From positions 1-64,000 of the forward strand of contig NZ_JAIWJA010000007.1 in assembly GCF_020515695.1 (NCBI RefSeq): a DNA stretch of 64,000 nucleotides, in the 5' to 3' direction. The translations under genes were made by a program, and so were the position numbers. Below, piece after piece: positions 40,498 through 50,149 of this stretch (position 1 is the first letter of the stretch; the number at the start of each line of letters is the position of its first letter). The notes under the pieces were generated by a model that did no database searches, was not told the origin of the DNA, and worked only from the letters and a program-made list of their open reading frames with translations. The stretch comes from Pseudomonas sp. MWU16-30317 (GTDB lineage Bacteria > Pseudomonadota > Gammaproteobacteria > Pseudomonadales > Pseudomonadaceae).

Positions 40498-43400
40498 TCA
40501 GGCGTCGACCAAGGCCATTGCCTCTTCGACGTCCACGGCGACGAGTCGCGAACAGCCCGGTTCGTGCATCGTTACCCCCATCAGTTGATCGGCCATTTCC
40601 ATGGCGATCTTGTTGTGGGTGATATAGATGAACTGGACCGTTTGCGACATCTCCTTGACCAGCCGCGCATAGCGCCCCACGTTGGCATCGTCCAGCGGCG
40701 CGTCGACCTCGTCGAGCATGCAGAAGGGCGCCGGATTGAGCTGGAAAATCGAAAAAACCAGGGCCAATGCCGTCAACGCCTTTTCGCCACCGGAGAGCAA
40801 ATGGATGGTGCTGTTCTTCTTGCCGGGCGGACGGGCCATGATTGTGACCCCTGTATCGAGTAAATCTTCGCCCGTCAGTTCCAAATAAGCGCTGCCACCG
40901 CCAAAAACTTTCGGAAAAAGCGCCTGCAGGCCGCCATTGACCTTGTCGAAGGTGTCCTTGAAGCGGTTGCGGGTTTCCTTGTCGATCTTGCGGATGACGT
41001 TTTCGAGGGTTTCGAGGGCTTCCACCAAGTCGGCATTCTGCGCGTCGAGGTAACGTTTGCGTTCCGATTGCTGCTGGTATTCGTCGATGGCCGCGAGATT
41101 GATGGCGCCCAGGCGCTGGATGCGCCCGTTGATGCTTTCGAGCTCTTGCTCGGCGTCCTTTTCGTTGGCCGAGTCCTGCAGGGTGGCGATCACGCCGTGC
41201 AAGTCGTAGCCGTCAGCCAGCAGTTGGTCCTGCAAGGCGGTGCGGCGCACACTCAGGGCTTGCCACTCCATGCGCTGCTGCTCCATCTGGCCGCGGATCA
41301 GCTGCGATTGCTGCTCGGCCTGGGTGCGGCGTTTTTCGGCCTCACGCAGTTCGCGGTCGGCATCTTCAAGGGCGTTCTTGGCGATGCGCATTTCATCGTC
41401 GACGGCCATGCGCCGCTCGAGCAGCTCTTCGAGCTTGAGGCGCAGTTCTTCGAGCGGCGCCTCGCCCTCCTCCAGGCCCAGGTTGAGCTGCTCGAAGCGC
41501 TCGGTCAGACGCTCCGATTGCTGCTCCAAGCGTTCCAGCGCCTGGCGTGTGGAGGCGTGTTGGGCACGCAACGAGCCCAGGCGCAGGGCCAGTTGGTGGG
41601 CGTTGTCCTTGTGCTGACGCGCGTCCTGGCGGACCCGGTCGAGGCGCTCGCGCAGGCTGTCGCGCTGGGCCAGCAGCAGTTCGCGTTGTTCGGTGTCCAG
41701 GGCCATGGCGTCGAGGGAGTCCTGCAGGTGCAGGCGCGACTCGCCGACGGATTCGGTTTCCAGCGCGCGCTGCTCGGCCAGTTCGGCGAGTTCTTCGTCG
41801 AGGCGACGGCGGCGCAGGGTCAGTTGCTCGGCCTTGGCCTTGCTGGCGGACAGCTGGGCCTTGAGCTCGCCTTGGTGGCGGGCTTGTTCCTGCAATTGGC
41901 GGCGGGTCTGCTCGCGGCTTTGTTCGTCCTGTTGCTGTTGCTCGCGCAGTTGTTGCAACTGCTCGTCGAGGGTCGCCAGGGCGGCTTCGCGCAGTTCGCG
42001 ATCGGCCTCGGCGTCTTTGAGTTCCTGGGCACGGGCGAGTACACCGCTGTGGGCGTCGCTGGCACGGGATACCCGCAGGAAGTGGCGGCCAACCCAGTAG
42101 CCGTCGCGGCTGATGAGGCTTTGGCCTTCTTGCAGACGGGTGCGTGCGGCCAGTGCGTCGTCGAGGGTTTCGACGGGGATGATGTTCGCCAGCCACGGGG
42201 CCAGATCGACTGAACTTTCGACCTTATCGAGCAGGCGCTCTCGGCCCCCTTCGCGGGCAAGCCTTGCTCCCACAGGATCTGCGTTCCCTTGTGGGAATTT
42301 TGCTGGGTCAGCATCCGCGCGCCCTTGTGGGAGCGAGGCTTGCCCGCGAAGGGGCCCGCCAACAAGGCGCAAATCCCCCTGTTCAAACCCGGCCAGCTCC
42401 AGCCCGGCAAAGTCATCCACCAACACCGCCTGCAGATCGGCGCCCATCACCGTCTCTACCGCCAGCTCCCAGCCCGCCTCGACGCGCAATCCTTCGGCCA
42501 GCCGCGGGCGCTGATCCAGGCCCTGCTCGCGCAGCCACTCGGCCGTCCCGGTGCCTGGATCGAGCGCCGCCTGCTGCAAGGCCTCCAACGAGGCCAACCG
42601 GCCATTGAGGCGCTGCAACTCGCCTTGCGCCTGTTGCTGATCGCGGGTCGCGGATTGCAGTTGCTGGCGCGTCTGCTCCAGACGCTCACCCTGCTGCTCA
42701 TCGGTGAGTTGCAGCTCTTCGAGCAGCAGGTCGGTACTGGCCAGCTGTTCGCTCAGTTCGAGAATGGCCGCGTCTTCCGGGTCGGCAGCCAGCAGCGCCA
42801 GCTCCTCGCCAAGGCGGCGCTGACGCTCAGCCAGGCGCTCCATCGATTGCTCGAGCTGCTGGATACGTGCCTGCAGCACCTCGGCCTGACGGCGCGGCTC
42901 GGCGGAACGGGTATTGAAGCTGTCCCACTGCTCCTGCCAGCCGTGCATGCCCAGCTCGGACTCTTCCAGGGCAGCGGCGGCCTCTTCGGCGGCGGCGCTG
43001 GTCAGCTCTTGCTCGGGCTCGAGCATTTCCAGCTCTTCGCCCAGGGTCGCCAGCAAGGTGCGGTCGTGGCCCAGGTGCGACTCGGTCTCCTGCCGCGCCT
43101 GCTCGGCCTCGCGCAAATCGTCCTGCAACTGGCGCAGGCGTTGCTGGCCGTGCTGAATGCTCTGCTCGACCCGGGCAATATCGCCACCCACGGAATAGAA
43201 GCGCCCCTGCACCAGATTGAAGCGCTCGGACAGGTCGTGGTGCCCGTCGCGCAGGCGCTCGATGCTGGCATCGGCATTGCGCTGCTCGGCCACCAGCGAC
43301 TCGAAACTGACCTCCTGGTTGCCGATCACCCCTTCGCGCTGGCTGACCTGCTCGTTCAGTGCCTGCCAGCGCAACGCCGACAGCTGCGCCTTGAGGTGGC

Positions 43401-44076
43401 GCTCCTCGGCCTTGTACTGCTGATACTTTTCTGCGGCCTGGGCCTGACGCTGCAAACGTTCGAGCTGGCGTTCGAGTTCTTCGCGCAGGTCGGTGAGGCG
43501 TTCGAGGTTTTCAAAGGTGCGGCGGATGCGGGTTTCAGTCTCGCGCCGACGCTCCTTGTACTTGGAGATGCCGGCGGCTTCTTCGATGAAGTTGCGCAGG
43601 TCCTCGGGGCGCGCCTCGATCAGCTTGGAGATCATCCCCTGCTCGATGATCGAGTAGCTGCGCGGGCCCAGGCCGGTGCCGAGGAAGATATCGGTGATGT
43701 CCCGGCGGCGGCATTTGGTGCCGTTGAGGTAATAGGTATTCGCCGCGTCGCGGGTGACCTTGCGGCGGATGGAAATCTCCGCGTAGGCCGCGTATTCGCC
43801 CACCAGCGTGCTGTCGCTGTTGTCGAAAATCAGCTCGATACTGGCCTGGCTGACCGGCTTGCGGCTGGTGGAGCCGTTGAAGATGACGTCGGTCATCGAC
43901 TCGCCGCGCAGATTTTTGGCCGAGCTCTCGCCCATCACCCAGCGCACGGCGTCGATGATGTTGGATTTGCCGCAGCCATTGGGGCCGACCACTGCCGCCA
44001 TGTTGCTGGGGAAGTTGACGGTGGTAGGGTCGACGAACGACTTGAACCCGGCCAGCTTGATCGATTTGAGCCGCAC
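40498..44076 (-). CDS. smc: Chromosome segregation SMC ATPase with a REP insertion in the hinge
   Basis: SMC organises and condenses the chromosome as a dimer. This copy has 1192 residues. Walker A is GPNGCGKSN near the N terminus (about 32-40). A long coiled coil precedes the hinge (about 520-650) and a second follows it. The C-terminal head has the signature LLSGGEKALTALAL and Walker B PFCMLDEVDAPLDD. The hinge contains a REPIN (42243-42357) translated in frame; it adds residues about 573-611 and explains why the protein is some 30 residues longer than the usual about 1162. A GntR regulator gene ends 2 bp upstream. Confidence 0.97.
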   Translation of the reverse strand: MRLKSIKLAGFKSFVDPTTVNFPSNMAAVVGPNGCGKSNIIDAVRWVMGESSAKNLRGESMTDVIFNGSTSRKPVSQASIELIFDNSDSTLVGEYAAYAEISIRRKVTRDAANTYYLNGTKCRRRDITDIFLGTGLGPRSYSIIEQGMISKLIEARPEDLRNFIEEAAGISKYKERRRETETRIRRTFENLERLTDLREELERQLERLQRQAQAAEKYQQYKAEERHLKAQLSALRWQALNEQVSQREGVIGNQEVSFESLVAEQRNADASIERLRDGHHDLSERFNLVQGRFYSVGGDIARVEQSIQHGQQRLRQLQDDLREAEQARQETESHLGHDRTLLATLGEELEMLEPEQELTSAAAEEAAAALEESELGMHGWQEQWDSFNTRSAEPRRQAEVLQARIQQLEQSMERLAERQRRLGEELALLAADPEDAAILELSEQLASTDLLLEELQLTDEQQGERLEQTRQQLQSATRDQQQAQGELQRLNGRLASLEALQQAALDPGTGTAEWLREQGLDQRPRLAEGLRVEAGWELAVETVMGADLQAVLVDDFAGLELAGFEQGDLRLVGGPLRGQASLPQGRADADPAKFPQGNADPVGARLAREGGRERLLDKVESSVDLAPWLANIIPVETLDDALAARTRLQEGQSLISRDGYWVGRHFLRVSRASDAHSGVLARAQELKDAEADRELREAALATLDEQLQQLREQQQQDEQSREQTRRQLQEQARHQGELKAQLSASKAKAEQLTLRRRRLDEELAELAEQRALETESVGESRLHLQDSLDAMALDTEQRELLLAQRDSLRERLDRVRQDARQHKDNAHQLALRLGSLRAQHASTRQALERLEQQSERLTERFEQLNLGLEEGEAPLEELRLKLEELLERRMAVDDEMRIAKNALEDADRELREAEKRRTQAEQQSQLIRGQMEQQRMEWQALSVRRTALQDQLLADGYDLHGVIATLQDSANEKDAEQELESINGRIQRLGAINLAAIDEYQQQSERKRYLDAQNADLVEALETLENVIRKIDKETRNRFKDTFDKVNGGLQALFPKVFGGGSAYLELTGEDLLDTGVTIMARPPGKKNSTIHLLSGGEKALTALALVFSIFQLNPAPFCMLDEVDAPLDDANVGRYARLVKEMSQTVQFIYITHNKIAMEMADQLMGVTMHEPGCSRLVAVDVEEAMALVDA
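42243..42357. repeat. REPIN inside smc
   Basis: Left arm ccttcgcgggcaagccttgc and right arm gagcgaggcttgcccgcgaa flank about 50 bp. The spacer itself contains a second ccttgtggga-type piece. The reading frame stays open across the whole element. Confidence 0.88.
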
Positions 44077-44078
44077 GG

Positions 44079-44738
44079 TCAGCCGGCCTTGAGGGCGGAC
44101 AGCACCAACTGGCAGCTGCGCGCGCCATACTCGGTAAGTACCGCACGCACGCGCACTGGGTCACGGGCCACCACAGCGGCAAGCAGCTCGCCGAACAGCG
44201 CCAGGTATTCGTTCATCGAGGCCTTGCGCTGTTCGAGGGCCAGGTAATAGTTGCGGCTCATGGCGGGTTGCAGGTTCTCGACGGTTTCTTGCAGATAGGG
44301 GTTGTCGGCGAACGAGAACGCCGCGCGCATGACATTGAAGCTGTCGTCGACGAACGCGGTGATATCGCGACGCGCCTCGGCATCCTCGAGGCGCTGCTGG
44401 ATCACCAGGAACGGCGCGAGGTCGGCTTCGACCTTCCAGCGCTGGGCCACGGCGATGCCGAGCAGGATGTACATTTCGCTCATCAGGCTGCACAGACTCT
44501 GCACCTTGTGGGCGCTGAGTTCGCTGACCTGGGCGCCACGGCGCGGGGAAATCACGATCAGGTGCCGGCGCTGCAGGATCAGCAACGCCTCGCGCACCGA
44601 GCCACGGCTGACATTGAGAGCCTGCGTGACCTTTTGTTCCTGTATGCGCTCGCCGGGTTTGAGCTCGCCGCGAATGATGCGCTCGGCCAGGTAATGGGCA
44701 ATCTGCTCGGAAAGGCTGTCCGGTGCCTTGAACGTCAT
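44079..44738 (-). CDS. GntR-family (FCD) transcriptional regulator
   Basis: This 219-residue regulator has an N-terminal winged helix (about 10-72: SEQIAHYLAERIIRGELKPGERIQEQKVTQALNVSRGSVREALLILQRRHLI) and an all-helical FCD effector domain (DSFNVMRAAFSFADNPYLQETVENL). Its stop lies 2 bp before the smc start, so the two may be co-transcribed. It is divergent from xdhA, making the xanthine dehydrogenase operon a candidate target, though conservation beside smc suggests a separate role. The effector is unknown. Confidence 0.9.
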   Translation of the reverse strand: MTFKAPDSLSEQIAHYLAERIIRGELKPGERIQEQKVTQALNVSRGSVREALLILQRRHLIVISPRRGAQVSELSAHKVQSLCSLMSEMYILLGIAVAQRWKVEADLAPFLVIQQRLEDAEARRDITAFVDDSFNVMRAAFSFADNPYLQETVENLQPAMSRNYYLALEQRKASMNEYLALFGELLAAVVARDPVRVRAVLTEYGARSCQLVLSALKAG

Positions 44739-44901
44739 GGCTATCCTTCATCAATCAGTCAACGGTGCAAGGGGCGCAGTGTACCGCAATTGCTGGCCAT
44801 AAGCGGAGTGTGGGTTGGCATGGAATAAGCAGGTCGAAGCGGATATGCCTGCGCCTGTGGGAGCGGGCTCTGGCCACCAATGAGGGCCATGGAGTGATAT
44901 C

Positions 44902-44930
44902 TTGACCCGAAAGTCAGAAAATAATTGACC
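44902..44930. promoter_or_regulatory. Repeat motif in the GntR-xdhA divergent promoter
   Basis: Two direct TTGACC repeats (44902-44907 and 44925-44930) are 23 bp apart. The first also forms TGACccgaaaGTCA with the adjacent bases. This is a candidate operator for xdhA, placed 75-100 bp before its start codon. The regulator is not known. Confidence 0.3.
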
Positions 44931-45004
44931 ACTGTTACTGCAGCTGTCTAAATTCCGCTCTAGCAGCGGTCCATACTAAAAAGCAGCGCGCACGAGGCCC
45001 TACC

Positions 45005-46459
45005 GTGATCCAGTTTCTTCTCAACCAGCAATTGCGCAGCGAGCACGCGCTGGACCCCAACATGACGGTGCTGGAGTACTTGCGCGAGCATCTGCACAAG
45101 CCCGGCACCAAAGAAGGCTGCGCCAGCGGTGACTGTGGCGCCTGTACCGTGGTAGTCGGCGAGCTGGACATCAACGCCGAGGGCCGCGAGCACATCCGTT
45201 ATCGCAGCCTCAATTCGTGCCTGACGTTCGTGGCGGCCCTGCACGGCAAGCAACTGCTCAGCGTTGAAGACCTCAAACATCAGGGGCAACTGCACAGCGT
45301 GCAGCAGGCCATGGTCGACTGCCACGGCTCACAGTGCGGTTTCTGCACGCCGGGCTTCGTCATGTCACTGTTCGCCCTGCAGAAGAACAGCGACGGCGCC
45401 GACTTGCATCAGGCGCAGGAGGCTCTGGCCGGCAACCTGTGCCGCTGCACCGGCTACCGGCCGATCCTCGCCGCTGCCGAGCAAGTCTGCTGCCAGGCGC
45501 AGCCGGACCAGTTCGATGCCCGCGAGGCCAGCACCATCGCCCAGCTCAAGGCCATCGCGCCCAAGGCCACCGCCGAACTGGCAGATGCCGACAAACGCTG
45601 CCTGCTGCCGCTGACCGTGGCCGATCTCGCCGAGCTGTACGCCCAGCAGCCCGATGCTCGGCTGTTGGCCGGCGGCACCGATCTGGCGTTGGAAGTGACC
45701 CAGTTCCATCGCCCGCTACCGGTAATGATCTACGTCGGCAACGTCGCCGAGATGAAGCGCATCGACACCTTCGCCGATCGCCTGGAAATCGGCGCCGCGA
45801 CGCCGCTGACCGATTGCTACGCGGCGCTGGCTGCGGAGTACCCGGACTTCGGCGCCCTGCTGCACCGCTTCGCCTCCCTGCAGATCCGCAACCAGGGCAC
45901 CCTGGGCGGCAATATCGGCAATGCCTCGCCCATCGGCGACTCGCCGCCGCTGCTGATCGCTCTCGGCGCGCAGGTGGTGCTGCGCCAAGGCCTCAGCACT
46001 CGCACCCTGCCCTTGCAGGACTATTTCATCGACTACCGGGTGACCGTGCGCCAGCCCGGCGAATTCATCGAAAAGATCATCGTGCCGCGTGCCGACACGG
46101 CCTGGCGTTTCCGTGCCTACAAACTGTCGAAACGCCTGGACGACGACATTTCGGCGGTGTGTGCGGCGTTCAATCTGCGCGTCGAGCAGGGGCTGGTGGT
46201 TGAGGCGCGCCTGGCGTTCGGCGGGATGGCGGCGATTCCCAAGCGGGCGCGAGCCGCCGAGGCGGCGCTGATCGGTCAGCCGTGGACAGCGGCCACTGTC
46301 GAAGCCGCCAGCGCCGCGCTGGCCGATGACTTCACACCGCTGTCGGACTTTCGCGCCAGCAAGGAATACCGCCTGCTGAGCGCGCAGAACCTGCTGCGCA
46401 AATACTTCGTCGAGCTCAATACGCCGCACATAGAAACCCGGGTGACCGCCTATGTCTAA
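45005..46459 (+). CDS. xdhA: Xanthine dehydrogenase small (Fe-S/FAD) subunit XdhA
   Basis: This 484-residue subunit carries electrons from the molybdenum centre through two [2Fe-2S] clusters to FAD and NAD+. The plant-ferredoxin-type cluster is CASGDCGAC (Cys39, 44, 47). The second cluster is in CGFCTPGF and CRCTGY. The FAD domain begins near RLLAGGTDLALEV and includes GGNIGNASPIGDSPP. The start codon is GTG at 45005 with AGG seven bases upstream. The gene overlaps xdhB by 8 bp. It catalyses, with XdhB, hypoxanthine to xanthine to urate. Confidence 0.96.
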   Translation: MIQFLLNQQLRSEHALDPNMTVLEYLREHLHKPGTKEGCASGDCGACTVVVGELDINAEGREHIRYRSLNSCLTFVAALHGKQLLSVEDLKHQGQLHSVQQAMVDCHGSQCGFCTPGFVMSLFALQKNSDGADLHQAQEALAGNLCRCTGYRPILAAAEQVCCQAQPDQFDAREASTIAQLKAIAPKATAELADADKRCLLPLTVADLAELYAQQPDARLLAGGTDLALEVTQFHRPLPVMIYVGNVAEMKRIDTFADRLEIGAATPLTDCYAALAAEYPDFGALLHRFASLQIRNQGTLGGNIGNASPIGDSPPLLIALGAQVVLRQGLSTRTLPLQDYFIDYRVTVRQPGEFIEKIIVPRADTAWRFRAYKLSKRLDDDISAVCAAFNLRVEQGLVVEARLAFGGMAAIPKRARAAEAALIGQPWTAATVEAASAALADDFTPLSDFRASKEYRLLSAQNLLRKYFVELNTPHIETRVTAYV

Positions 46460-48842
46460 CCCCCACGTCATCAAGACTCAGGAAGAAATGGCCACGCTGT
46501 TCGCCCAGGGCCTGAACACTGGCGTCGGCCGCAGCGTCAAGCACGACAGCGCCGACAAGCACGTGACCGGCGAGGCGATCTACATCGACGATCGGCTGGA
46601 ATTCCCCAACCAGCTGCATGTGTACGCGCGGCTGTCCGACCGTGCCCACGCGCGCATCCTCAGCATCGACACAGCGCCCTGCTACGCCATCGAGGGCGTG
46701 CGCATCGCCATTACCCACGAGGACATCCCCGGCCTCAAGGACATCGGCCCGCTGCTGCCCGGCGACCCGCTGCTGGCGATCGACACCGTGCAGTTCGTTG
46801 GTCAGCCGGTGCTCGCCGTCGCCGCCTGCGACCTCGACACCGCGCGCCGTGCAGCCATGGCGGCGGTCATCGAGTATGAAGACCTGGAGCCGGTGCTGGA
46901 CGTGGTCGAGGCGCTGCGCAAACGCCACTTCGTGCTCGACAGTCATACCCATCAACGCGGCGATTCGGCGGGTGCCCTGGCCACCGCCACGCATCGCCTG
47001 CAGGGCAACCTGCACATCGGCGGTCAGGAGCACTTCTATCTGGAGACGCAGATTTCCTCAGTGATGCCCAGCGAAGACGGCGGCATGATCGTTTACTGCT
47101 CAACGCAAAACCCCACCGAAATCCAGAAGCTGGTGGCCGAAGTGCTGGCCGTGCCGATGAACAAGGTGGTGGTCGACATGCGCCGCATGGGCGGTGGCTT
47201 TGGCGGCAAGGAAACCCAGGCCGCCAGCCCCGCCTGCCTGTGTGCGGTGATCGCGCGCCTGACCGGGCAACCGACCAAGATGCGCCTGCCGCGGGTCGAA
47301 GACATGCTGATGACCGGCAAGCGCCATCCGTTCTATATCGAATACGACGTGGGCTTTGACGACAGCGGCCGCCTGCATGGCATCGCTCTGGATCTGGCCG
47401 GCAACTGCGGCTGCTCGCCGGATCTGTCGGCGTCGATCGTCGACCGCGCGATGTTCCATGCCGACAACGCCTATTATCTGGGCGACGCGACCATCAACGG
47501 CCATCGCTGCAAGACCCACACGGCATCCAATACCGCCTACCGCGGCTTCGGCGGCCCGCAAGGGATGGTCGCCATCGAAGAGGTGATGGACCGCATCGCT
47601 CGTCATCTGGGCGTCGATCCGCTGCAGGTGCGCAAGGCCAACTACTACGGCAAGACCGAGCGCAACGTCACCCACTATCACCAGACCGTTGAACACAACC
47701 TGCTCGAAGAGATGACCGCAGACCTCGAGGCCAGCAGCGACTACCACCAGCGCCGCGAATCGATCCGCCAATACAACGCCCACAGCCCGATCCTCAAGAA
47801 GGGCCTGGCGCTGACGCCGGTCAAGTTCGGTATCTCGTTTACCGCCAGTTTTCTCAACCAGGCCGGTGCGCTGATTCATATCTATACCGATGGCAGCATT
47901 CATCTCAATCATGGCGGGACCGAGATGGGCCAGGGCCTGAACGTCAAGGTCGCGCAGGTGGTGGCCGAGGTGTTTCAGGTCGATATCGAGCGCATCCAGA
48001 TCACCGCCACCAACACCGACAAGGTGCCGAACACCTCGCCCACCGCCGCCTCCAGCGGTGCCGATCTGAACGGCAAGGCCGCGCAGAATGCCGCGCAAAC
48101 GCTCAAGCAGCGGCTGGTGGAGTTCGCCGCGCGACATTACCGCGTCAGCGAAGAGGACGTGGAATTTCGCAACGGTCATGTGCGTGTGCGCGAAGAGCTG
48201 TTGAGCTTCGAGACCCTGGTGCAGCAGGCGTATTTCGCGCAGGTGTCGTTGTCGAGCACCGGCTTCTACAAGACCCCGAAGATTTTCTACGATCGCTCCC
48301 AGGCCCGCGGTCGGCCGTTCTATTACTTCGCTTATGGCGCGGCGTGCGCCGAGGTGATCGTCGATACCCTGACGGGCGAGTACAAGATGCTGCGCACCGA
48401 CATCCTTCACGATGTGGGCGCCTCGTTGAACCCGGCGATCGATATCGGCCAGGTCGAAGGCGGCTTCATCCAGGGCATGGGCTGGCTGACCACCGAAGAG
48501 CTGGTATGGAACAGCAAGGGCAAGCTGATGACCAGCGGCCCGGCCAGCTACAAGATCCCGGCGGTGGCGGACATGCCTATCGACCTGCGCGTGACTTTGG
48601 TGGAGAACCGCAAGAACCCCGAGGACACGGTGTTCCATTCCAAAGCCGTGGGTGAGCCGCCATTCATGCTGGGTATCGCCGCCTGGTGCGCGATCAAGGA
48701 TGCGGTGGCGAGCCTTGGGGATTATCGTCTGCAGCCTGATATCGACGCCCCGGCAACGCCCGAGCGGGTGTTGTGGGGGTGTGAGCAGATGCGCCGGGCG
48801 CAGGCTGGGGCGAGTGTGCCGGCTGCGGTGGAGGTGGTTTGA
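46452..48842 (+). CDS. xdhB: Xanthine dehydrogenase molybdenum subunit XdhB
   Basis: This 796-residue catalytic subunit binds the molybdopterin cofactor and oxidises purines. An N-terminal a/b hammerhead domain (VTGEAIYIDDRLEFPNQLHVYARLS) is followed by Mo-cofactor motifs GGGFGGKE, YRGFGGPQG and GTEMGQGLNVKVAQ. The C-terminal part carries GEPPFMLGIAAWCAIKDA, where the conserved active-site glutamate follows Gly in VGEPP. It is translationally coupled to xdhA (8-bp overlap) and followed after 184 bp, including a REPIN, by xdhC. Confidence 0.97.
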   Translation: MSNPHVIKTQEEMATLFAQGLNTGVGRSVKHDSADKHVTGEAIYIDDRLEFPNQLHVYARLSDRAHARILSIDTAPCYAIEGVRIAITHEDIPGLKDIGPLLPGDPLLAIDTVQFVGQPVLAVAACDLDTARRAAMAAVIEYEDLEPVLDVVEALRKRHFVLDSHTHQRGDSAGALATATHRLQGNLHIGGQEHFYLETQISSVMPSEDGGMIVYCSTQNPTEIQKLVAEVLAVPMNKVVVDMRRMGGGFGGKETQAASPACLCAVIARLTGQPTKMRLPRVEDMLMTGKRHPFYIEYDVGFDDSGRLHGIALDLAGNCGCSPDLSASIVDRAMFHADNAYYLGDATINGHRCKTHTASNTAYRGFGGPQGMVAIEEVMDRIARHLGVDPLQVRKANYYGKTERNVTHYHQTVEHNLLEEMTADLEASSDYHQRRESIRQYNAHSPILKKGLALTPVKFGISFTASFLNQAGALIHIYTDGSIHLNHGGTEMGQGLNVKVAQVVAEVFQVDIERIQITATNTDKVPNTSPTAASSGADLNGKAAQNAAQTLKQRLVEFAARHYRVSEEDVEFRNGHVRVREELLSFETLVQQAYFAQVSLSSTGFYKTPKIFYDRSQARGRPFYYFAYGAACAEVIVDTLTGEYKMLRTDILHDVGASLNPAIDIGQVEGGFIQGMGWLTTEELVWNSKGKLMTSGPASYKIPAVADMPIDLRVTLVENRKNPEDTVFHSKAVGEPPFMLGIAAWCAIKDAVASLGDYRLQPDIDAPATPERVLWGCEQMRRAQAGASVPAAVEVV

Positions 48843-48919
48843 TGGGCTGGCAACTAGCAGGGTGTGCGGTGGGTGCAGGGGTTATCCGGATGCATCGGCG
48901 CAGGCTGGGTCGGGCTTTT

Positions 48920-49002
48920 GGTGGGCAAGCCTTGCTCCCACAGTGCACACAGCGCCAGCGGCGTATATCTGTGGGCGCAGGGCTTGCCCGCGAAGGGGCC
49001 CG
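48920..49002. repeat. REPIN between xdhB and xdhC
   Basis: Arms ggcaagccttgctcccacag and gcgcagggcttgcccgcgaa are inverted around about 30 bp. The element occupies nearly half of the 184-bp spacer. Confidence 0.85.
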
Positions 49003-49026
49003 CAAGCACACCGAGGAATCCAAACC

Positions 49027-49872
49027 ATGAACAACTGGATCAGCGCCCTCGCCGACCTGCAAGCCCAGGGCGAACCGTGCGTGTTGGTGACCATCATCGA
49101 GGAGCTCGGCTCGACGCCGCGTAATGCCGGTTCGAAGATGGTCGTCAGCGCGCGGCAGCTGTTCGACACCATCGGCGGCGGTCACCTGGAATACGAGGCC
49201 ATGCGCATCGCCCGCGAGATGCTCGCCAACGCCAGCCAGGGCCCGCACCTGCAGCGCTTCAGCCTCGGCGCCAGCCTGGGCCAGTGCTGCGGCGGCGCCA
49301 CGGTATTGCTGTTCGAACCGATGGCAGCGGTGCAGGCGCAAATCGCCGTGTTCGGGGCCGGCCATGTCGGCCGCGCCTTGGTGCCACTGCTCGCCAGCCT
49401 GCCGTGCCGGGTACGCTGGATCGATTCGCGCGAGCAGGAATTTCCCGACCAGATCCCGGCCGGGGTGCACAAAATAGTGGCCGAGGAGCCTGTGGAGGAA
49501 GTCGACGAGCTGCCAGCGGGCAGCTATTGCATCGTCATGACCCACAATCATCAACTCGATCTGGAACTGAGCGCAGCGATCCTGGCGCGTAACGACTTCA
49601 CCTGGTTCGGCCTGATCGGCTCGAAAACCAAACGCGCCAAGTTCGAACATCGGCTGCGCGATCGCGGTTTTGCGCCGGCGGTGCTGCAGCGGATGCGCTG
49701 CCCGATGGGGCTGGCCGAGGTCAAGGGCAAGCTGCCGATCGAAATTGCAGTGTCGATCGCGGCGGAGATCATCGCGACGTATAACGCCAATTTTGGTACC
49801 ACCCGCGTGCGTAGCGGCGAGCCCGTGGCGCAGTTGCTGCCGGTATCGCGACGCGCCCAGGTCAGGCCTTGA
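49027..49872 (+). CDS. xdhC: Xanthine dehydrogenase accessory protein XdhC
   Basis: XdhC binds molybdenum cofactor, helps its sulfuration and inserts it into XdhB. The start at 49027 (MNNWISALADLQAQGEP) gives 281 residues, the normal length. The longer in-frame ORF back to 48652 would run through the REPIN and xdhB and is not credible. The N-terminal CoxI part shows TIIEELGSTPRNAGSKM and GGGHLEYEA. The C-terminal Rossmann part shows FGAGHVGRALVPLLASL, MTHNHQLDLEL and FGLIGSKTKRAKF. It belongs to the xdhABC group. The stop lies in the first copy of a tandem duplication (49858-50037). Confidence 0.95.
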   Translation: MNNWISALADLQAQGEPCVLVTIIEELGSTPRNAGSKMVVSARQLFDTIGGGHLEYEAMRIAREMLANASQGPHLQRFSLGASLGQCCGGATVLLFEPMAAVQAQIAVFGAGHVGRALVPLLASLPCRVRWIDSREQEFPDQIPAGVHKIVAEEPVEEVDELPAGSYCIVMTHNHQLDLELSAAILARNDFTWFGLIGSKTKRAKFEHRLRDRGFAPAVLQRMRCPMGLAEVKGKLPIEIAVSIAAEIIATYNANFGTTRVRSGEPVAQLLPVSRRAQVRP

Positions 49873-50037
49873 GCGATGCGTCGATGCCGATGGCCTCTTC
49901 GCGGGCAAGCCTTGCTCCTACAGGTGCAGGGCCATAGCCTGTGGCGCTATGACTGCTGGTGTCGCAACGCGGTCAGGTCAGGCTTGAGTAATGCATCGAT
50001 GCGGATGGCCTCTTCGCGGGCAAGCCTTGCTCCTACA
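49858..50037. repeat. Diverged tandem duplication with a REP arm
   Basis: A block beginning caggtcagg(c)cttgag and ending cctctt...ccttgctcctacag occurs at 49858-49923 and again at 49974-50037, offset by 115-116 bp. The first copy includes the last codons and stop of xdhC. Copies differ at a handful of positions. Confidence 0.75.
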
Positions 50038-50096
50038 GTGCAAGCAGGTCTACTGCCGCACACCTGTGGGAGCAGGGCTTGCCCGCGAAAGGGCCC
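50006..50096. repeat. REPIN between xdhC and guaD
   Basis: Arms cctcttcgcgggcaagcctt and gtgggagcagggcttgcccg, inverted, enclose about 25 bp. The left arm is also the 3' end of the second copy of the tandem duplication. Confidence 0.85.
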
Positions 50097-50149
50097 GCAA
50101 GACCACCCCAATCCATTTTTTCACCAAGCCATCTGCGTGAGACCCGACC

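Noticed and set aside
48652..49026. N-terminal extension of xdhC
   Set aside because: It would translate the end of xdhB in another frame and the REPIN. The ATG at 49027 gives the family length.
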